From the NCBI GenBank assembly GCA_044866695.1, contig JBIOUF010000050.1:1-8116 (forward strand): a DNA stretch of 8,116 nt. The letters run 5' to 3'. The position numbers were made by a program, and so were the translations under genes. Source of the DNA: JBIOUF01 sp044866695. GTDB taxonomy: Bacteria > Actinomycetota > Actinomycetes > Propionibacteriales > Nocardioidaceae. The notes below the pieces were generated by a model. It was not told the DNA's origin. It ran no database searches and saw only the letters and a program-made list of their open reading frames with translations. Position 1 is the first letter of the stretch. Every line of letters begins with the position of its first letter. Below are positions 5,633 to 8,116 of the stretch, piece after piece.

Positions 5633-7091
5633 CGAGCACCCCGCCCTCCGGCCAGTCGGCCAGCGTGTCCAGGTAGAGCTGCCGGACCTCCGCGATCCGG
5701 TCCGGGAGGTTCGCCGGCGTCCAGTCCTCGACCGGGACCGGCGGGAGTACGGCGACGTCGACCACGCCTGGGTTGATGACGGTGGCGTTGCGGCCGGCGA
5801 CGTACTCGGCGTTGCGGATCACGATCGGGACCACCGGGATCTGGGTCTTCATCGCCATGCGGAAGGCGCCCTTCTTGAACGGGCCGACCGTCCGGGTGTC
5901 GGTGCGGGTGCCCTCCGGCGCGATCAGGATCGACAGCCCCTTCGCCACGCTCTCCTCGGCCGACTCCAAGGAGGCCAGCGCGGAGACCGTGTCGGCCCGG
6001 TCGATGAACGCGACGTCCATCAGCCTGCCCAGCGGGCCGACCAGCGGGCTGGACTCCAGCTCCTTCTTGGCCACCCCGGTGAAGCTCTCCCGGACCACCG
6101 CGGCGGCGATGATCGGGTCGATGTTGTTGCGGTGGTTGAAGATGAACACCGCGGGGCGCCGCACGTGCGCGTTGTGCTCGTCGACGACGCGCAGCTTCAC
6201 GCCGTTCATGTCCAGCACCAGCCGGGGCCAGGTGCGCAGGAAGACGTTGAGACCGGCCCACTTGTCCTGGGTGGCCACGCCCTTGGCCAGGCCGAGCGCG
6301 CCGATCGGCAGGGCAGCGCCGAGGCCGGCGGCGGTCCTGGCCAGGCCGGGCAGCCCGGAGGAGCTCCGGCTGGTGAACCGCAGGACCGGCCAGCCCCGGC
6401 GGTCCGCGACCCGGGCCATCCGCGTGCCGGGGTTGGTCGGCCGGGGATGGCCGACGTGGTACATCAGCGGGAGGTCCTCGTCGCCGTCGGCGTAGAAGTA
6501 GGTCTGCCGCAGGTCCACGCCGTGGTCCCGGGCGTACTCCTGCACGGCCGACGACTTGCCGCCGGCCCACACCAGCGGCTCGACGACCCCGCCGGTGAGC
6601 AGCCCCTCGTCGTCGACGACGAAGCGGTTGCACAGCACACGGTCGATGCCGAGGTAGCGGGCCACCGGGTCGACCTGGATGCTCAGCGCGGACGAGCTGA
6701 GCACGACGGTGTGACCCCGCTCCTTGTGCGCGCGGACCAGCTCGCGCATCTCCGGGTAGACCAGGTCGGCGATCTTGGCCTGGAACAGCTCCTCCCCCAG
6801 CCGGTCGAGGAGCTCCGCTGGCCGGCCGGCCAGCGGCCGCACGCCCTCGCGGACCAGCAGCTCGAACTCGACCTTGCCGCGCTTGTAGTCCAGCGCGTGG
6901 CGCAGCATGCGGAGCAGCTCGCCGACGCCGATGTCGCGGTTGCGGAACCGCTCGATGGTCAGCACGGTCGCGGTGAACCCTGCGACGAGCGTGCCGTCGA
7001 GGTCGAAGAAGGCGCCCACCTGGGGGCCCTCGGGGCTGTGCTGCACCTCGGCCAGCGACCCGGGGAGGCGCATCGTGGGGCTGCGGGTCAT
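5625..7091 (-). CDS. plsC: HAD phosphatase / 1-acylglycerol-3-phosphate acyltransferase fusion (PlsC-type)
   Basis: A 488-residue two-domain protein. Residues 25 to about 215 form a HAD-IB hydrolase domain: motif I DLDGT with Asp30 and Asp32, motif II around Ser132-Ser134 (VVLSSS), Lys179 as motif III, and motif IV ADGDEDLP with Asp202 and Asp206. All catalytic positions look intact. Residues from about 285 onward are a PlsC acyltransferase: NHRNNID with His320 and Asp325, a KKELESSPLVGPLGRL substrate loop, APEGTRT with Glu393, and IPVVPIVIRN. The PlsC domain should convert lysophosphatidic to phosphatidic acid. The HAD substrate is unknown; mycobacterial relatives such as Rv2483c are labelled phosphoserine phosphatase by similarity, but a lipid phosphate is plausible in this operon. 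The start is ATG 7091, overlapping the WS/DGAT stop (ATGA) with GAGG 5 nt upstream. The longer open frame to 7826 would run through the WS/DGAT gene and is rejected. Confidence 0.93.
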   Translation of the reverse strand: MTRSPTMRLPGSLAEVQHSPEGPQVGAFFDLDGTLVAGFTATVLTIERFRNRDIGVGELLRMLRHALDYKRGKVEFELLVREGVRPLAGRPAELLDRLGEELFQAKIADLVYPEMRELVRAHKERGHTVVLSSSALSIQVDPVARYLGIDRVLCNRFVVDDEGLLTGGVVEPLVWAGGKSSAVQEYARDHGVDLRQTYFYADGDEDLPLMYHVGHPRPTNPGTRMARVADRRGWPVLRFTSRSSSGLPGLARTAAGLGAALPIGALGLAKGVATQDKWAGLNVFLRTWPRLVLDMNGVKLRVVDEHNAHVRRPAVFIFNHRNNIDPIIAAAVVRESFTGVAKKELESSPLVGPLGRLMDVAFIDRADTVSALASLESAEESVAKGLSILIAPEGTRTDTRTVGPFKKGAFRMAMKTQIPVVPIVIRNAEYVAGRNATVINPGVVDVAVLPPVPVEDWTPANLPDRIAEVRQLYLDTLADWPEGGVLGD

Positions 7092-8116
7092 GGCTGCCTC
7101 GCCGTCCGCGGCTCGGTGGCGCCCGGTGGAGGCGAGGCCTGCTCGGCCGCCGCCGGCGTGGCCGCCCGCTTGCGGGGCTTCGTAGGCTCGCCCGGCCGGT
7201 CGCCGTGGGCGAGCACCTCCTCGAAGCCTGCGGCGAGGCACCGCTCCACCGCCTCGTCGTCGGTGAACGAGGCGGTGTCGTAGCGGAACGCGACGAAGCA
7301 CCGGCCCATCCGGGACACCATCGCGACCATGGCGGCGACGCCCGGCAGCGGGCCGAGGGCGTACTGCTCGACGATCCGGCTGCCGGCCAGGTAGGTCGCC
7401 TCGGGGTAGCTCGGCAGGTTGCTGGCCTGGATGTCGGCCGACGTGAGCCCGGCCGCCACCATCTCCAGGAGCGCGTCCGGCAGGACGGCCAGCAGCCCGG
7501 CGACCCGGTCCACGACGTCCAGCGCGGGCTCGGCCCGGCCCCGGACGACCTGCTCGCGGATCCGGCGGACCACCGCGCGGGTGTCGGTCTCTCCGACCGG
7601 GGCGGCCAGGCGTACGCCGGCGAACCGGTTGCCCGCGTCCGCGTCCCCCTCGGAGCGGATGTTCACCGGGATGGCCATCGGCAGCGCGGCGACGGGGACG
7701 CCCTTCTCCTCGTGGTAGCGCCGCAGGGCGGCGCACAGCCCGGCCAGGTAGACGTCGTTGACCGACCCGCCGAGGGCCTTCCCGGCCGCCTTGACCCGCT
7801 GCAGGTCGACGGCGAGCGTCACGCACCGCCGGCTGGTCCCGCGCCGGCGCAGCAGGGGCGACGGCTCGACCGCGTCGTCGCCGAGGACGCGTGCCGCGGA
7901 TCTGGCGTAGGCGTACGCCTCGGTCGCGGCCTCGACCGGGGCGCCGAGCACGCGTCCGGCTCGGCCAGCCAGGCCGGTCACGGCTCCGGCCAGGGTGCCC
8001 GCGGCGGCCATGGGCAGGCCACCGAGCCCGGTCCTGGCCAGCTCGACCGGGGTGAGGTCCAGCGGCGCCGGCAGCGGGGGGAGCGGGCCGCGGTCGGCGT
8101 CGCGGCGCAGGTCGTA
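7088..8116 (-). CDS. Wax ester synthase/diacylglycerol acyltransferase (WS/DGAT), 5' end missing
   Basis: The visible part is the C-terminal 342 codons; the frame is open at the right edge. WS/DGAT enzymes transfer acyl groups from acyl-CoA to diacylglycerol or fatty alcohols, making triacylglycerol or wax esters at the membrane or lipid-droplet surface. Diagnostic segments are SVNDVYLAGLCAALRRY (the family's ND motif), the PVNIRSE...GNRFAG stretch, and QASNLPSYPEATYLAG followed by ALGPLPG, which corresponds to the SNVPGP region with altered residues. The catalytic HHxxxDG motif should lie just upstream of the window, since the first visible residues (YDLRRDAD) resemble the helix that follows it. 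The last 40 or so residues are a Pro/Ala/Lys-rich, probably disordered tail. The stop overlaps the plsC start by 4 bp (ATGA). Family members are about 450-500 residues, so roughly a quarter to a third is missing. Mycobacterial Rv2484c occupies the same position. Confidence 0.92.
   Translation of the reverse strand, partial: YDLRRDADRGPLPPLPAPLDLTPVELARTGLGGLPMAAAGTLAGAVTGLAGRAGRVLGAPVEAATEAYAYARSAARVLGDDAVEPSPLLRRRGTSRRCVTLAVDLQRVKAAGKALGGSVNDVYLAGLCAALRRYHEEKGVPVAALPMAIPVNIRSEGDADAGNRFAGVRLAAPVGETDTRAVVRRIREQVVRGRAEPALDVVDRVAGLLAVLPDALLEMVAAGLTSADIQASNLPSYPEATYLAGSRIVEQYALGPLPGVAAMVAMVSRMGRCFVAFRYDTASFTDDEAVERCLAAGFEEVLAHGDRPGEPTKPRKRAATPAAAEQASPPPGATEPRTARQP

Noticed and set aside
3095..5776. 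893-codon plus-strand open frame
   Set aside because: Antisense to plsB, whose motifs and length fit its family; the plus translation is His/Arg/Gln/Pro-rich and unrecognisable.
5541..7283. 580-codon plus-strand open frame
   Set aside because: Antisense shadow of plsC with no recognisable domain.
5625..7826. Extended 733-codon version of plsC
   Set aside because: The extra N-terminal part is Arg/Gly-rich and lies in another frame of the WS/DGAT gene; ATG 7091 with the ATGA overlap and SD is the sensible start.

Overview
This is very GC-rich DNA with dense, tightly packed genes, GTG starts, short gene overlaps and strong G/C preference at third codon positions. The proteins resemble actinobacterial families, with close recall-level matches to mycobacterial BfrA, FolP2 (Rv1207) and the PlsB2/PlsC/WS-DGAT cluster (Rv2482c-Rv2484c). 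I read it as a chromosomal segment of a high-GC actinomycete. The genus cannot be fixed from the sequence alone. I see no mobile-element gene, tRNA, rRNA, CRISPR array or phage gene.

Layout. (1) Positions 1-2493, minus strand: a FolP2-type dihydropteroate-synthase-like gene, followed 55 bp later by a family 3 glycoside hydrolase with a PA14 domain that runs off the left edge. (2) Positions 2494-2583: a 90-bp divergent promoter region with a 14-bp near-perfect inverted repeat. (3) Positions 2584-3063, plus strand: bacterioferritin, the only plus-strand gene. (4) Positions 3064-3244: a 181-bp convergent gap holding a long inverted repeat (14-bp perfect arms) and a 30-bp tandem repeat whose second copy contains the plsB stop codon. 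(5) Positions 3245-8116, minus strand: a three-gene glycerolipid operon transcribed in the order WS/DGAT (5' end off the right edge), HAD-PlsC fusion, PlsB. Its junctions overlap by 4 and 8 bp, so translation is probably coupled.

How the genes fit together. PlsB acylates glycerol-3-phosphate, the PlsC domain adds the second acyl chain, the fused HAD domain could supply a phosphatase step, and the WS/DGAT enzyme esterifies diacylglycerol to triacylglycerol. The operon could therefore cover the whole route from glycerol-3-phosphate to storage lipid. Bacterioferritin stores iron in the cytoplasm. The FolP2-like protein has lost two arginines typical of true dihydropteroate synthases and probably does something else.

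I found no convincing wholly new system. The points most worth following up are the divergent DHPS paralogue, the HAD-acyltransferase fusion within a complete TAG operon, and the two structured repeats between bfr and plsB.
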